This document shows, in pieces, positions 9,336 to 18,262 of a stretch of DNA of 64,000 nt. The notes beneath the pieces were generated by a model. The model was not told where the DNA came from and did not search any database. It worked only from the letters and a program-made list of their open reading frames with translations. Location: NCBI GenBank assembly GCA_002319915.1, contig DCFQ01000050.1, positions 1 to 64,000 on the forward strand, in the 5' to 3' direction. The translations under genes and the position numbers were made by a program. Positions within the stretch are counted from its first letter, which is position 1. Every line of letters starts with the position of its first letter. Source of the stretch: Bacteroidales bacterium UBA1800. Its GTDB lineage: Bacteria > Bacteroidota > Bacteroidia > Bacteroidales > VadinHA17.

Positions 9336-10366
9336 TCCTGCCTTTGCTTATTCTGCTGCATGGTTGACAGGAGGCCGCAGGCAGCACGGATATCCGTTCC
9401 CCTGCTGGCCCTGATGGTTGCCGTGATGCCTTTTTCATTCAGCGCCTCCCTGAATTTTATTACATCCTGCATTTCGGGGCTAGAAAGGGTGACCCCCGGA
9501 ACCGGATGAAACCTGATCAGGTTTATCCTGCACCTGATGCCGTTCAATATCCTGGCAAGCTCCTTAACGTGGGCAGGGGAGTCGTTGAGGCCGCTGAAAA
9601 GTATATATTCGAATGATACCCGCCTCTGCCTGTTGAAATCGAAGTTACGGATGACATCGAGCACCTCCGCAACACTGTTGGTGCGCTGTATCGGCATGAG
9701 CATCCTTCTCTCCTCATCAAACGGTGAATGCAGGCTTACTGCAAGATGGCACCTGCTTCTTTCCAGGAAGCTGCTGATGCTTTTCAGCATCCCGACAGTG
9801 CTCACTGTGATCCTGGTCGGACTCCATCCGTAACCCCATTCGGAAGTAAGTATCTCAAGGCTTTTAAGTACCTCTTCGGTATTGTCGAGAGGTTCTCCCA
9901 TTCCCATGTAAACGATGTTTGTAAGCTTCCGGAATTCAGGAATGCTCCTGAACTGGTTGAGGATCTCGTTCGCTGAAAGGTTCCCCTGGAAACCCTGCCT
10001 GCCGGTCATGCAAAAAATGCAACCCATCTTGCATCCCGACTGGGATGAGACACACAAGGTAGCCCTGTCATCTTCCGGGATGTATGCCGCTTCTATGTAT
10101 TTGTCCACAATTACCCTGAAAAGATATTTCTTTGTGCCGTCAGAGCTTTCAAAAGAGCTGACAGGCGCGGAAAGACCAAGGCAATATTGTTCTTCCATAG
10201 CCTCCCTGGCCATCCTGGAAAGGTTGCTCATTTCACCGATTGAGCTTATTTCCTTTTTATATAGCCAGTCGGTGATCTGCCGGGCTGCAAAACCCGGCAT
10301 CTTCATCCGCTTCGTGACTGCTACCAGCTCGTTAAGTGTTTTGCCGTAAAGTTTTTCCTTTTCCAT
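9332..10366 (-). CDS. rlmN: 23S rRNA (adenine2503-C2)-methyltransferase, radical SAM
   Basis: Methylates C2 of A2503 in 23S rRNA and A37 of certain tRNAs by radical SAM chemistry. 344 aa. The cluster motif is C112-x3-C116-x2-C119 (SGCKMGCIFCMTG). The two catalytic cysteines expected by analogy with E. coli C118 and C355 are C105 and C330 (RAACGLLSTM). MGMGEPLDN and the preceding conserved strand are also typical. The gene comes first in an apparent rlmN-dacB operon, with a putative promoter box on the minus strand at 10499-10506. Confidence 0.96.
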   Translation of the reverse strand: MEKEKLYGKTLNELVAVTKRMKMPGFAARQITDWLYKKEISSIGEMSNLSRMAREAMEEQYCLGLSAPVSSFESSDGTKKYLFRVIVDKYIEAAYIPEDDRATLCVSSQSGCKMGCIFCMTGRQGFQGNLSANEILNQFRSIPEFRKLTNIVYMGMGEPLDNTEEVLKSLEILTSEWGYGWSPTRITVSTVGMLKSISSFLERSRCHLAVSLHSPFDEERRMLMPIQRTNSVAEVLDVIRNFDFNRQRRVSFEYILFSGLNDSPAHVKELARILNGIRCRINLIRFHPVPGVTLSSPEMQDVIKFREALNEKGITATIRASRGTDIRAACGLLSTMQQNKQRQE

Positions 10367-10444
10367 CTGAAAATCAATACATCATCAGAACCACAATTCC
10401 ATTCCCATCTGCCCGGATCATCGTAAAGTCTTATTATTCTTAAT

Positions 10445-10463
10445 CGCCGTATCAGATACGGCG
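10445..10463. other. Intergenic hairpin in the rlmN leader
   Basis: CGCCGTAT (10445-10452) and ATACGGCG (10456-10463) form a perfect 8-bp stem with a 3-nt loop. It lies about 80 nt upstream of rlmN, within the presumed rlmN leader and after dapF. No T-tract follows on the minus strand, so it is not a typical terminator. Confidence 0.5.
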
Positions 10464-10498
10464 GACAGGCAATAACAACCCTTCCGGAAATCCGGTGG

Positions 10499-10506
10499 CA
10501 AAGTTA
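10499..10506 (-). promoter_or_regulatory. Putative rlmN-dacB promoter -7 box
   Basis: Read on the minus strand this is TAACTTTG, a match to TAnnTTTG. No good -33 TTTG is seen at 19-21 bp. It would give a leader of roughly 125 nt containing the hairpin at 10445-10463. Confidence 0.4.
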
Positions 10507-10562
10507 CTCAGAATTTGACAAATTGTATTTGTGCATTGCAGGTCCGTTTAAGGACCATGTTT

Positions 10563-11339
10563 CTAAATGGCTATTTCACCATAGTAAACGAATGTTGCGG
10601 GCCCGGTGAGCCATATGTTCCCGGCTTCCATTCCGGAAATTTCAAATTTCACATTGAGATCACCACCTTTGGTCCTGACGTTTACAGGGCTTTTGTCAAA
10701 ATGTCCGGCCATCACTGCAGCAATGGCAGAGGCTGTCACGCCTGTTCCGCAGGAGAGCGTCTCATCTTCCACACCTCTTTCAAAAGTCCTGACATATATT
10801 CCATCACCGCTCAGCTCCACGAAATCCACATTTGTACCCCCGGGTGCAAATTCCCCGGACCATCTTATCTTTTTTCCTCTGCTGAATACGTCGATATTGT
10901 CTATATCATGGGAGAAAACCACGTAATGAGGCGATCCGGTATTGAGGAACAGGCTGCCATTTATCATCCGCACTCCTGACACATTATTCATCTGCAGGGT
11001 GACATACGCTTCATCCGCGATTGCGCGATGGATGCCGTCGATCGCACGGAATTCCATTTCTTTCGCGGCAATCCCTGAAGAATGGGCAAACCGTGCCGTG
11101 CATCTTCCGCCATTCCCGCACATGGTGCTTTCGAATCCGTCTGAATTGAAATATGACATCCTGAAATCGAATTCATTGTCGACTGAGACCAGGATCAACC
11201 CGTCCGCACCGATGCCGAACCGCCTGTCGCAGAGGCGCCTTACAGTGCCTGTGTCCGCAGGGTCGAAAAGGCTGGCCCTGTTGTCGATGATTATGAAGTC
11301 GTTCCCTGTGCCCTGGTATTTGTTAAAAGGTATTACCAT
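10563..11339 (-). CDS. dapF: Diaminopimelate epimerase
   Basis: Converts LL-diaminopimelate to the meso form for lysine and peptidoglycan synthesis, by PLP-independent two-base catalysis in the cytoplasm. 258 aa. The two catalytic cysteines are in conserved contexts: C74 in MCGNGGRC and C197 in ETLSCGTG. The N-terminal KYQGTGNDFIIID and FGIGADG substrate motifs are intact. It is divergent from the HtrA-type protease gene, with a 174-bp intergenic region between them. Nothing unusual was seen. Confidence 0.97.
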   Translation of the reverse strand: MVIPFNKYQGTGNDFIIIDNRASLFDPADTGTVRRLCDRRFGIGADGLILVSVDNEFDFRMSYFNSDGFESTMCGNGGRCTARFAHSSGIAAKEMEFRAIDGIHRAIADEAYVTLQMNNVSGVRMINGSLFLNTGSPHYVVFSHDIDNIDVFSRGKKIRWSGEFAPGGTNVDFVELSGDGIYVRTFERGVEDETLSCGTGVTASAIAAVMAGHFDKSPVNVRTKGGDLNVKFEISGMEAGNIWLTGPATFVYYGEIAI

Positions 11340-11513
11340 CCGTGTTAAAGTGTTGTTAAATATTTGTCTATTAGATCATGGCGAATATAATTTGCATGAA
11401 CTTTGTTAAACAAATGAAACTGTAAGAGGTTATAAAGATATGAATCTTTTAACAGGAGTCATACCGATGTATAACCGGGAAAAACATAACTTTAATTCAA
11501 ATAAGACAGAACA

Positions 11514-12974
11514 ATGAAAGCAAAGTATTTTTTTGGGGCAATCCTGATGGCTTTTCTGGGGGCGGTAATTGCACTTTTCGCATATTCGATGATTCAAGGG
11601 AAACGTTCACCGGCCACGACTAACGGGAGTTCAAATGCCGAGCTGAAGAGGACCGAAGCATTGCTTACCTCCCTTTCCGATCAACAGGCCCAGCCGGTTG
11701 ACCTGACCTTCGCCGCTGAAGTCACGGTGCCCACGGTGGTTCATGTGCACACGGTATCCACAGTCGAGAACGAGGGTGACAATCCGATCATGCAATGGTT
11801 TTACGGCAATCAATACAATAAACCACAGAAGGTCAGCGGATGGGGTTCAGGAGTCATTATCTCCTCTGACGGATATATCATTACCAATAACCATGTAATA
11901 GAGGATGCCGATAATATCGAGGTAACCCTGAACGACAACAGGAAATTCAAGGCGGAAGTTATCGGAAGGGATCCGAGTACGGATATTGCTGTACTTAAGA
12001 TCAAGGCAGATAACCTTCCCTTTATCAAGTACGGGGATTCCGACAGGCTGAAGCTCGGTGAATGGGTGCTGGCCGTTGGAAATCCTTTTAACCTTACCTC
12101 CACGGTCACAGCCGGGATTGTGAGTGCCAAGGGAAGGAACCTGCAGCTTATCAACAGCGATTATTCGATAGAGGCATATATACAGACGGATGCCGCCCTC
12201 AATATGGGTAACAGCGGAGGGGCCCTGGTAAATACCAAGGGTGAGCTTGTCGGTATCACTTCTGCAATAATCTCTCCTAGCGGCGCTTATGCAGGAAATT
12301 CATTTGCCATTCCGATCAACATTGTGCGGAAGGTGGTCGATGACCTCAGGAAATACGGGGAAGTGCAGAGAGCCATAATTGGAGTGAGGATCTCGGAAGT
12401 TACCCAGGATGATGCTGATAAGCTGAAGCTTCCTGAAGTGAGCGGGGCAAAGATTGCAGATGTTACGAAAAACGGGGCTGCCGAGTCGGCCGGGCTGAAA
12501 GCCAATGATGTCATCGTGAAGCTCGATGGGGTATCCGTGGGTACACCGGCAGAGCTCCAGGAGCAGGTCGGGAAACATCGCCCCGGCGACAGGGTCAACA
12601 TTACCTATTTGCGAAACGGCAAGGAGTTCACGGTTCCGCTTGTTCTCAAGAACCTTGCGGGCAATACAAGCATCGTAAAGCCGGGAAGTGATGAGGAAAT
12701 GATGGGCGTGGTCTACGGAGCAAGGTTTGAAGCCCTTTCATCATCTGATAAGAGCAAGTATAATATTGACTATGGGGTTAAAGTCTCAGAGGTCAACAGC
12801 GGCAAGTTCAGGGACATAGGCCTGAAGAAAGGCTACATAATACTGAATGTAAATGGTCATAAGGTGAAGAGCGCCGCGGATGTTCGCGAGGCTGCTTCCA
12901 ATGATGGAGGTCTTCAGTCGATTGAGGGCATCCAACCCGATGGCACCTTCTTCAGCTATACCTACAGGAGCTGA
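11514..12974 (+). CDS. Do/DegP-family periplasmic serine protease (HtrA)
   Basis: Envelope quality-control protease and chaperone of family S1C. 486 aa with an N-terminal signal anchor or signal peptide (hydrophobic residues 6-26). The trypsin-like catalytic triad is H127 (TNNHVIE), D157 (STDIAVLKI) and S234 (GNSGGALVN). Two PDZ domains follow: PDZ1 at about residues 285-375, which contains ESAGLKANDVIVKLDG, and a more divergent PDZ2 at about 400-486. A hairpin lies after the gene (12998-13031). Confidence 0.95.
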   Translation: MKAKYFFGAILMAFLGAVIALFAYSMIQGKRSPATTNGSSNAELKRTEALLTSLSDQQAQPVDLTFAAEVTVPTVVHVHTVSTVENEGDNPIMQWFYGNQYNKPQKVSGWGSGVIISSDGYIITNNHVIEDADNIEVTLNDNRKFKAEVIGRDPSTDIAVLKIKADNLPFIKYGDSDRLKLGEWVLAVGNPFNLTSTVTAGIVSAKGRNLQLINSDYSIEAYIQTDAALNMGNSGGALVNTKGELVGITSAIISPSGAYAGNSFAIPINIVRKVVDDLRKYGEVQRAIIGVRISEVTQDDADKLKLPEVSGAKIADVTKNGAAESAGLKANDVIVKLDGVSVGTPAELQEQVGKHRPGDRVNITYLRNGKEFTVPLVLKNLAGNTSIVKPGSDEEMMGVVYGARFEALSSSDKSKYNIDYGVKVSEVNSGKFRDIGLKKGYIILNVNGHKVKSAADVREAASNDGGLQSIEGIQPDGTFFSYTYRS

Positions 12975-12997
12975 CAGGAACTACATATATGAGTGTA

Positions 12998-13031
12998 AAA
13001 CAGGGGGTTATGAGTATATGATCCCCTGTTT
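12998..13031 (+). terminator. Hairpin terminator-like element after the HtrA gene
   Basis: AAACAGGGG (12998-13006) pairs perfectly with CCCCTGTTT (13023-13031) over 9 bp with a 16-nt loop. The following T-tract is short, so termination may be partial. The rpoD promoter begins 20 bp further on. Confidence 0.55.
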
Positions 13032-13050
13032 GTAACATTATCAAATATAT

Positions 13051-13081
13051 TTTGTTATTACTTCGTAAAGAATTATCTTTG
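13051..13081 (+). promoter_or_regulatory. Consensus Bacteroidota promoter of the sigma factor gene
   Basis: TTTG at 13051-13054 and TATCTTTG at 13074-13081 are separated by 19 bp. This is an exact fit to the -33/-7 consensus TTTG-N19-TAnnTTTG recognised by the phylum's own primary sigma factor, which suggests autoregulation. GGAGG at 13095-13099 is an unusually good ribosome binding site for this phylum. Confidence 0.75.
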
Positions 13082-13103
13082 CGGAAATTTTTTCGGAGGC
13101 ACA

Positions 13104-13964
13104 ATGAGACAGCTAAAGATTACCAAATCGATAACTAACAGAGAGAGTGCTTCGCTCGACAAATATCTTCAGGAAATAGGCAAGGAAGAATTGATTACGG
13201 TAGAGGAAGAGGTCGAACTGGCACAGAGAATCAAAAAGGGAGACAGGGCTGCTCTTGAAAAACTCACAAAAGCAAATCTTCGTTTTGTCGTGTCTGTTGC
13301 AAAGCAGTACCAGAACCAGGGTTTAAGTCTTCCGGATCTGATCAATGAAGGCAACCTTGGACTTATAAAGGCTGCTGAGAAATTCGACGAGACAAGGGGC
13401 TTTAAATTCATTTCATATGCAGTGTGGTGGATCCGCCAGTCAATTCTCCAGGCTCTTGCGGAGCAGTCGAGGATTGTACGGTTGCCTCTTAACCAGGTGG
13501 GATCGCTGAACAAGATCAACAAGGCATTTTCCAGGTTTGAGCAGGAAAATGAACGTACGCCTTCGCCTGAGGAGCTGGCAGATGTGCTCGAGCTGCCGAA
13601 GGAGAAGGTTACAGATACTCTTAAGGTCTCCGGACGTCATGTTTCGGTCGACGCTCCTTTCATTGAAGGTGAAGACAACAGCCTGCTTGACGTACTTACA
13701 AACACCGATTCCCCGGTGGCCGATAAGCTCCTGATGGATGAATCACTTTCAAGGGAGATTTACAGGGCTCTGGCAACCCTGACTGAACGCGAACGGGATA
13801 TCATAAGATATTTCTTTGGCATCGGATGTCAGGAGATGACACTTGAAGAGATCGGTGAGAAGTTTGGCCTTACAAGGGAGCGGGTGCGCCAGATTAAGGA
13901 AAAGGCTATCCGCAGGCTAAGGCACACGTCCAGAAGCAGGTTGCTGAAGGGGTATTTGGGTTAA
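13104..13964 (+). CDS. rpoD: Primary RNA polymerase sigma factor, RpoD/SigA type
   Basis: Sigma-70 family factor directing RNA polymerase to housekeeping promoters. At 286 aa it has the short form usual in Bacteroidota, lacking region 1.1 and the long non-conserved insert. Region 1.2 is ESASLDKYLQEIG; regions 2.1-2.4 run from about residue 50 to 125 (NLRFVVSVAKQY, LIKAAEKFD, FKFISYAVWWIRQSIL). Region 3 covers about 130-205, and region 4.2 carries the helix-turn-helix FGLTRERVRQIKEKAIRRLR. A strong promoter and SD lie upstream and a strong terminator (13999-14033) downstream. Confidence 0.95.
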   Translation: MRQLKITKSITNRESASLDKYLQEIGKEELITVEEEVELAQRIKKGDRAALEKLTKANLRFVVSVAKQYQNQGLSLPDLINEGNLGLIKAAEKFDETRGFKFISYAVWWIRQSILQALAEQSRIVRLPLNQVGSLNKINKAFSRFEQENERTPSPEELADVLELPKEKVTDTLKVSGRHVSVDAPFIEGEDNSLLDVLTNTDSPVADKLLMDESLSREIYRALATLTERERDIIRYFFGIGCQEMTLEEIGEKFGLTRERVRQIKEKAIRRLRHTSRSRLLKGYLG

Positions 13965-13998
13965 TAGTTCTGAAAGTTCAATTGTTGTAAATAAAATT

Positions 13999-14033
13999 CC
14001 GGCGCGGCCATTGGCTGCGCCGGTTCTTTTTTT
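13999..14033 (+). terminator. Rho-independent terminator of rpoD
   Basis: CCGGCGCGG and its partner ending GCGCCGG (13999-14023) form a GC-rich stem with a short loop, followed by TTCTTTTTTT (14024-14033). Confidence 0.9.
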
Positions 14034-14049
14034 CCGATGGGAAGAAATG

Positions 14050-14080
14050 AAAAACGAGCCCCGGGGAGAGACTCGTTTTT
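14050..14080. terminator. Bidirectional terminator
   Basis: AAAAACGAG (14050-14058) pairs with CTCGTTTTT (14072-14080), with a GC-rich loop. It has T-runs on both strands, so it can end transcripts from rpoD on the plus strand and from the LytTR regulator on the minus strand. Confidence 0.75.
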
Positions 14081-14086
14081 GGAATG

Positions 14087-14258
14087 CCCGTCTGCGTGGA
14101 AGCGACGGGCTGGGGAAACAATTAAATGACTTATTAAATTTCTGCTGAGTCATTGTACTTCTGATCCGAAAAGTACTACCATGAAGCCTCAATTCCAAGG
14201 ATTCGGCCGTTCAGCTAACCGTTGCCCCTTTACGGCCAACAGGATCGGCTGTACAGCC
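14087..14258. other. Cluster of hairpins in the rpoD/LytTR intergenic region
   Basis: Together with the two terminators this fills the 340-bp gap 13965-14304, which has no gene. Five further stems were found: CCCGTC/GACGGG (14087-14092/14104-14109), AATGACT/AGTCATT (14125-14131/14148-14154), GTACTT/AAGTAC (14155-14160/14171-14176), GGCCGT/ACGGCC (14205-14210/14232-14237) and the palindrome GGCTGTACAGCC (14247-14258). This could be 3'-UTR structure or a small RNA; no known RNA family was recognised. Confidence 0.4.
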
Positions 14259-14304
14259 TATAAACGGGTATAGCAAATAGTTGGAAAATTGCCCGGCGGA
14301 AACC

Positions 14305-15063
14305 TTATTTCCTTGCAAAGCGGTTCACGAATTCGCCCTTGTACGAATCGCTGAGATGAGCCGTCAATCCCTCCGAAAGTTCAATCTCTCCCTGGCGGTT
14401 GTATGCCGTCACATGATCAAGATTTATTATGTAGGAATGGTGGATCCTTATGAAATTATGGTCCGAAAGAAGATCGAGAAAGTGCTTCAGGTTTTTGGAG
14501 CTGATGATTTTCCTGCTTCCTGTAAGGAAAAAATTTGTACAGTAACCATCAGCCTGGCACAGAATGATCTCAGGGATCTTCAGGACCACAAACCCCTTGA
14601 TATTCGGTATGACAAGCGTGGGGTTCTTTGCCGGCCCGCCTTTGAGGTTTGAAACGAGTGCCTTCAGGTTTTCGGGTTCGCTTCTCTCTCTTCCGGAATC
14701 CATGATCTTGGCAACAGCTTCACGGAGCTCATCGATCTTGACCGGCTTAAGAAGGTAATCCACTGCGCTGAAGCGGAACGCCTTTACTGCATATTCCGAG
14801 TATGCGGTCACAAAGATTATCTTGAAGTCGATCCTGTCAAACATCGAAAGCAGGTCGAACCCTTTGCCGTCTCCCATTTCTATATCCAGAAATATCAGGT
14901 CGGGGGAGAGCCTTTTTATTAAACGGAAAGCCGATTTGATGGACGGCTCCGTACCTGCAATCTCCACCTCGGGACAGTACTCCTCCAGGTAGTTGCACAG
15001 AACATCCCTCGACAGCTTTTCATCATCGATTATAATGGCCCGGAGTTTTCGGCGGGAGTCCAT
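14305..15063 (-). CDS. LytTR-family response regulator
   Basis: 252 aa. The receiver domain occupies residues about 8-125, with acidic pocket DDE at 13-15, phosphoacceptor D60 (LIFLDIEM), T/S region FVTAYSEYA and K in LLKPVKI. The LytTR DNA-binding domain spans about residues 150-250 (LCQADGYCTNFFL, HHSYIINLDHV). It is encoded 121 bp downstream of the propeller sensor kinase on the same strand, so the two form a two-component system. The target genes are unknown. The first transcript part contains a strong hairpin (15094-15122) in the gap between kinase and regulator. Confidence 0.93.
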   Translation of the reverse strand: MDSRRKLRAIIIDDEKLSRDVLCNYLEEYCPEVEIAGTEPSIKSAFRLIKRLSPDLIFLDIEMGDGKGFDLLSMFDRIDFKIIFVTAYSEYAVKAFRFSAVDYLLKPVKIDELREAVAKIMDSGRERSEPENLKALVSNLKGGPAKNPTLVIPNIKGFVVLKIPEIILCQADGYCTNFFLTGSRKIISSKNLKHFLDLLSDHNFIRIHHSYIINLDHVTAYNRQGEIELSEGLTAHLSDSYKGEFVNRFARK

Positions 15064-15093
15064 GGTTTTAAAAGATCAGGTAGCCTAGAAGTC

Positions 15094-15122
15094 AGATATT
15101 TAATAAAAATAGCTAAATATCT
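15094..15122. other. Hairpin between sensor kinase and LytTR regulator genes
   Basis: AGATATTTA (15094-15102) and TAAATATCT (15114-15122) form a perfect 9-bp AT-rich stem with an 11-nt loop, 31-59 nt upstream of the regulator start. It could be an operator or an RNA structure tuning regulator translation. No T-tract supports a terminator. Confidence 0.45.
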
Positions 15123-15184
15123 TTCAGTTTCAAAATTTCAGAACCTAAAAATCTTATTGCTTTATTGAGAAGCGGGTCCCGGGA

Positions 15185-18100
15185 TCAGCCCGGAATGACC
15201 GGAAGGTCGATCACAACCCTGGTGCCCGTATCCTCCCTGTCAGGATAACAGTCGCTGATAGTCACCTGGTAATCAGTCTTAAGAAGCTTATTTATGATCT
15301 TCAGCCTCTCAAGAACGATCGATATTCCGTGTGATTCCGTTCCGTACTGCGACGATCTCTGAGCCCCGGCTTTCTTTCTCCCGATCCCGTCATCCTCGAC
15401 TGTGCATTTAATCCTGTGGTCGGTGAGGGTAAATGAAAGGGAGATCGTTCCTTTCCTCCCGGAAAGACCCCTCATACCATGCCATATGGAATTCTCGATA
15501 AAGGGCTGGATATGACCGGGGGATACCCTGTACTTTTCAGGCTCGATGGCAGGGTCAATGAAAATTTCATAGTCGAACCTGTCACCGAATCTGAGGTACT
15601 CAACCTTAAGGAAATCGGTGACCATTTCAATTTCCCTGTCGAGGGTTATGAAGTCATGATTCATGTTGTTCAGGATCGATCTTATAAGCTTTGAAAAATC
15701 AGCTATGTAGCGGTTACCTGAGATCTTGTCGTTGTTTGAAAGAAAGTAGTTTATGGAATTCAGGGAATTGAAAACAAAATGTGGGTTCATCTGGCCCCTG
15801 AGTGTCTGCAGCCTCAGGGTATCGAGCTTCAGGGATTGCTGTTGCCGCAGGTTTCTGATATACAGGTAAATGGCAAGGCCGATCAGGCCAATGATCAGGC
15901 ACGGAAAAGCAAATGAGAAGAGGCGGGTCTGGTAAAAGTATGGTGTGGCCCTTATTTTCAGGAGTTTAGGATTACACCAGTTACCGTTCCTGTCGGTTGC
16001 CTGAATCCTGAAATCGTACCAACCGGGTCTCAGGTTGGCAAAATTGACCGATCTGTCACGGAAATCAGTTACGGCCCAGTCCCTGTTAATGCCCTGAAGC
16101 AGATACCTGTACTTTGTTTTGCCTGAATTTATGAAATCAATGGAGGAAAAGGTGATCCTGAAATTATTTTCTCCTGCCTTGAGGGTTATCGTATCGGAAT
16201 CATTTGCACCATTTTTATAATGCTTTGTCACACCCGAAACACTTATATCGGTAATAATTACACGCTGCCTGGAGGAGCTGCTCCTGACCTGGAGGCTGTC
16301 GGGATAAAATGCTGCGATCCCTCCGATGCCTCCGAACATGAACTCCCCATCGGGAGCGGCAAAGGATGCGTCAGAATTAAATTCAACGATGTTCAGTCCG
16401 TCAGATATGTTGTACACTTTTACAAGCCCGGTCCTTGGGTCAATTCTCGATATCCCGTTATTGGTTGTGACCCAGACAAAGCCGCCGCTGTCCTTCCTGA
16501 TGCTGTAGGTCGTATTGTTTGAAAGCCCGTTTGCAGTCGTGTAGAACTTCATTTCCCCTGTGCCGGGCTTGTAGTTGCAAACCCCTCCCCCCAGGGTCGC
16601 TGCCCAGAGATTATTGTCGTCCCCCTCGCAAATATCTTCAACATTGTAGCCGTCAAGCCCGAGCTTTACCATCCTGCTGCTCCAGTTAGCAGGATTGATT
16701 GCAATAATCGTGTTATTCCTCGAACCTGCCCAGATGGTTCCGCTTTTGTCGCGGATCAGCCGGTAAATTGTAAAATCTCCGTCTTCCCTGTTCCAGACTA
16801 AGGTTGAATGCCCAGTCACGGGATCGAACCTGTAAATATTGTTCGTAGCAACCAGAATGGTGCCGTTTGCCTCAGGTAATATTGTGTGAAAAAGTGGAGG
16901 GACCTCGGGATGGTAGATTGTGAATTTCCTTGACGCGAAATCATAAAACTCAAGGCGTTTGAGATAATATCCCAGCCATAACCCGGTTCGTGTTTCGACA
17001 ATCGCCCTCAGGTGAGCTACATTCTCCCTTTTGTCAGGGTAGATCGGGTCAATTTTACCGGTCGAGCCATCCGGCCTGATAATGTGAATGGATTCCCTGC
17101 CGCGTATCCCGGCCCAGATTACTCCGGAATGATCCTTGTATACCGAATAGACAGCCTCAGACGGATCTATGCCGGATTCGGACTGGTAGTTCCTGAAAAT
17201 CAAGGGTGAAACCATTACCTGGACCAATCCCAGGCTATTCCCCGATCCCGACCTTGCAGAAAACCACAATTGATTCTTGTCCACCTGCAGGAAAGCCAGG
17301 GTGAAAGGCAATGCCTCGTTCCTGATGTATTCAGTCCGCCTGGTGCCCGGGTTATAGATGCTTAAGCCCTCCTTGCGCGAAGCCCACGCAAATACCCTGT
17401 TGCCAACCAGTTCCCGCGGGGGAATGGGATCCTTGAACTCCCAGAACTGGTTATCCTTTTCGAGCCTGAAAAGGCCGAAATTGGAGAGGAACCATCTGTT
17501 TCCGCCCGGTGAAATATAAAGCTCGGACCAGTGTCTTTCCATGTAATCCCTGGTTATACCATCCTTTGAATTGAAGATCCGGTATTCATTGTCAATGATA
17601 TATACCTTGTCACCTTCATTCGTGGTACGCCGGGTGAGGTGATAGAGGTCGTCCCCGGCCAGCCAGATCTCCCTGTCATTTGTGACCATAACACAAGAAA
17701 TTCCGCCGGCGCTGAAAAAGTTGCTCTCTTCCATGAAAATGTCAAAGCGTTCAAAACGACCGGTTCTGAAGTCTCTCTTGTAGAGGCTGAATTCACTTAT
17801 TATCCACAGGTTCCCCTTATTGTCCACGTCAAGGCTGGCATCAGTCCGGTGTTGTGGGAAATTTACCATTTCAACCCTGCGGAAATTATCATCAGAGCGG
17901 TCATACTGAACAACCTGGCCCATATCAGACATTATCCAGAGGTTGTTCCCGCCGTCCACGGCCAGGTCCTTGATCGCAAAATAGGGCAGGGAGGATGAAT
18001 CACCGGGTACGTGATAATAGTTCTTGAACTCATACCCGTCATAACGGCTAAGGCCATCCCACGTTGCCACCCAGAGGAAACCGGAACTGTCGAGAGCTAT

Positions 18101-18262
18101 CTCCCTGACATTATTATTGGCCAGCCCATCCTTTGTGGTAAAAGTACGGAAGTTGAATTGCTGGGGGTAAAGCGGCATTGCTGCCAAAAAGGCAAAAATG
18201 AGGGTCCATGTAAAAACCAGGATCCCCTGTTTAACCGGCATATATATACGGAAGCTCAGCAT
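15185..18262 (-). CDS. Two-component sensor kinase with periplasmic beta-propeller and Y_Y_Y domain
   Basis: 1025 aa membrane sensor. Order of domains: signal sequence (about 1-34); a long periplasmic propeller of Reg_prop repeats (about 40-650), each with the DxxGxLWxxT/S pattern, for example DSSGFLWVATWDGLSRYDG and DSGGFVWVTTNNGISRID; a Y_Y_Y domain (about 680-750, YRYLLQGINRDW); one TM helix (about 772-795); a histidine-kinase domain of the His_kinase/LytS class with phosphoacceptor in QMNPHFVFNSLNS; and a HATPase (ENSIWHG, VEDDGIGRK). This build resembles hybrid sensors of glycan loci but has no fused receiver, using the separate LytTR protein instead. An alternative start M8 is possible. 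The ligand is unknown; no transport or degradation genes are adjacent. Confidence 0.93.
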   Translation of the reverse strand: MLSFRIYMPVKQGILVFTWTLIFAFLAAMPLYPQQFNFRTFTTKDGLANNNVREIALDSSGFLWVATWDGLSRYDGYEFKNYYHVPGDSSSLPYFAIKDLAVDGGNNLWIMSDMGQVVQYDRSDDNFRRVEMVNFPQHRTDASLDVDNKGNLWIISEFSLYKRDFRTGRFERFDIFMEESNFFSAGGISCVMVTNDREIWLAGDDLYHLTRRTTNEGDKVYIIDNEYRIFNSKDGITRDYMERHWSELYISPGGNRWFLSNFGLFRLEKDNQFWEFKDPIPPRELVGNRVFAWASRKEGLSIYNPGTRRTEYIRNEALPFTLAFLQVDKNQLWFSARSGSGNSLGLVQVMVSPLIFRNYQSESGIDPSEAVYSVYKDHSGVIWAGIRGRESIHIIRPDGSTGKIDPIYPDKRENVAHLRAIVETRTGLWLGYYLKRLEFYDFASRKFTIYHPEVPPLFHTILPEANGTILVATNNIYRFDPVTGHSTLVWNREDGDFTIYRLIRDKSGTIWAGSRNNTIIAINPANWSSRMVKLGLDGYNVEDICEGDDNNLWAATLGGGVCNYKPGTGEMKFYTTANGLSNNTTYSIRKDSGGFVWVTTNNGISRIDPRTGLVKVYNISDGLNIVEFNSDASFAAPDGEFMFGGIGGIAAFYPDSLQVRSSSSRQRVIITDISVSGVTKHYKNGANDSDTITLKAGENNFRITFSSIDFINSGKTKYRYLLQGINRDWAVTDFRDRSVNFANLRPGWYDFRIQATDRNGNWCNPKLLKIRATPYFYQTRLFSFAFPCLIIGLIGLAIYLYIRNLRQQQSLKLDTLRLQTLRGQMNPHFVFNSLNSINYFLSNNDKISGNRYIADFSKLIRSILNNMNHDFITLDREIEMVTDFLKVEYLRFGDRFDYEIFIDPAIEPEKYRVSPGHIQPFIENSIWHGMRGLSGRKGTISLSFTLTDHRIKCTVEDDGIGRKKAGAQRSSQYGTESHGISIVLERLKIINKLLKTDYQVTISDCYPDREDTGTRVVIDLPVIPG

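Noticed and set aside
14155..14260. tRNA-like segment on the minus strand after rpoD
   Set aside because: Pieces resemble D- and T-arm sequences, but no acceptor stem or complete cloverleaf can be formed, so it is reported only as hairpins.
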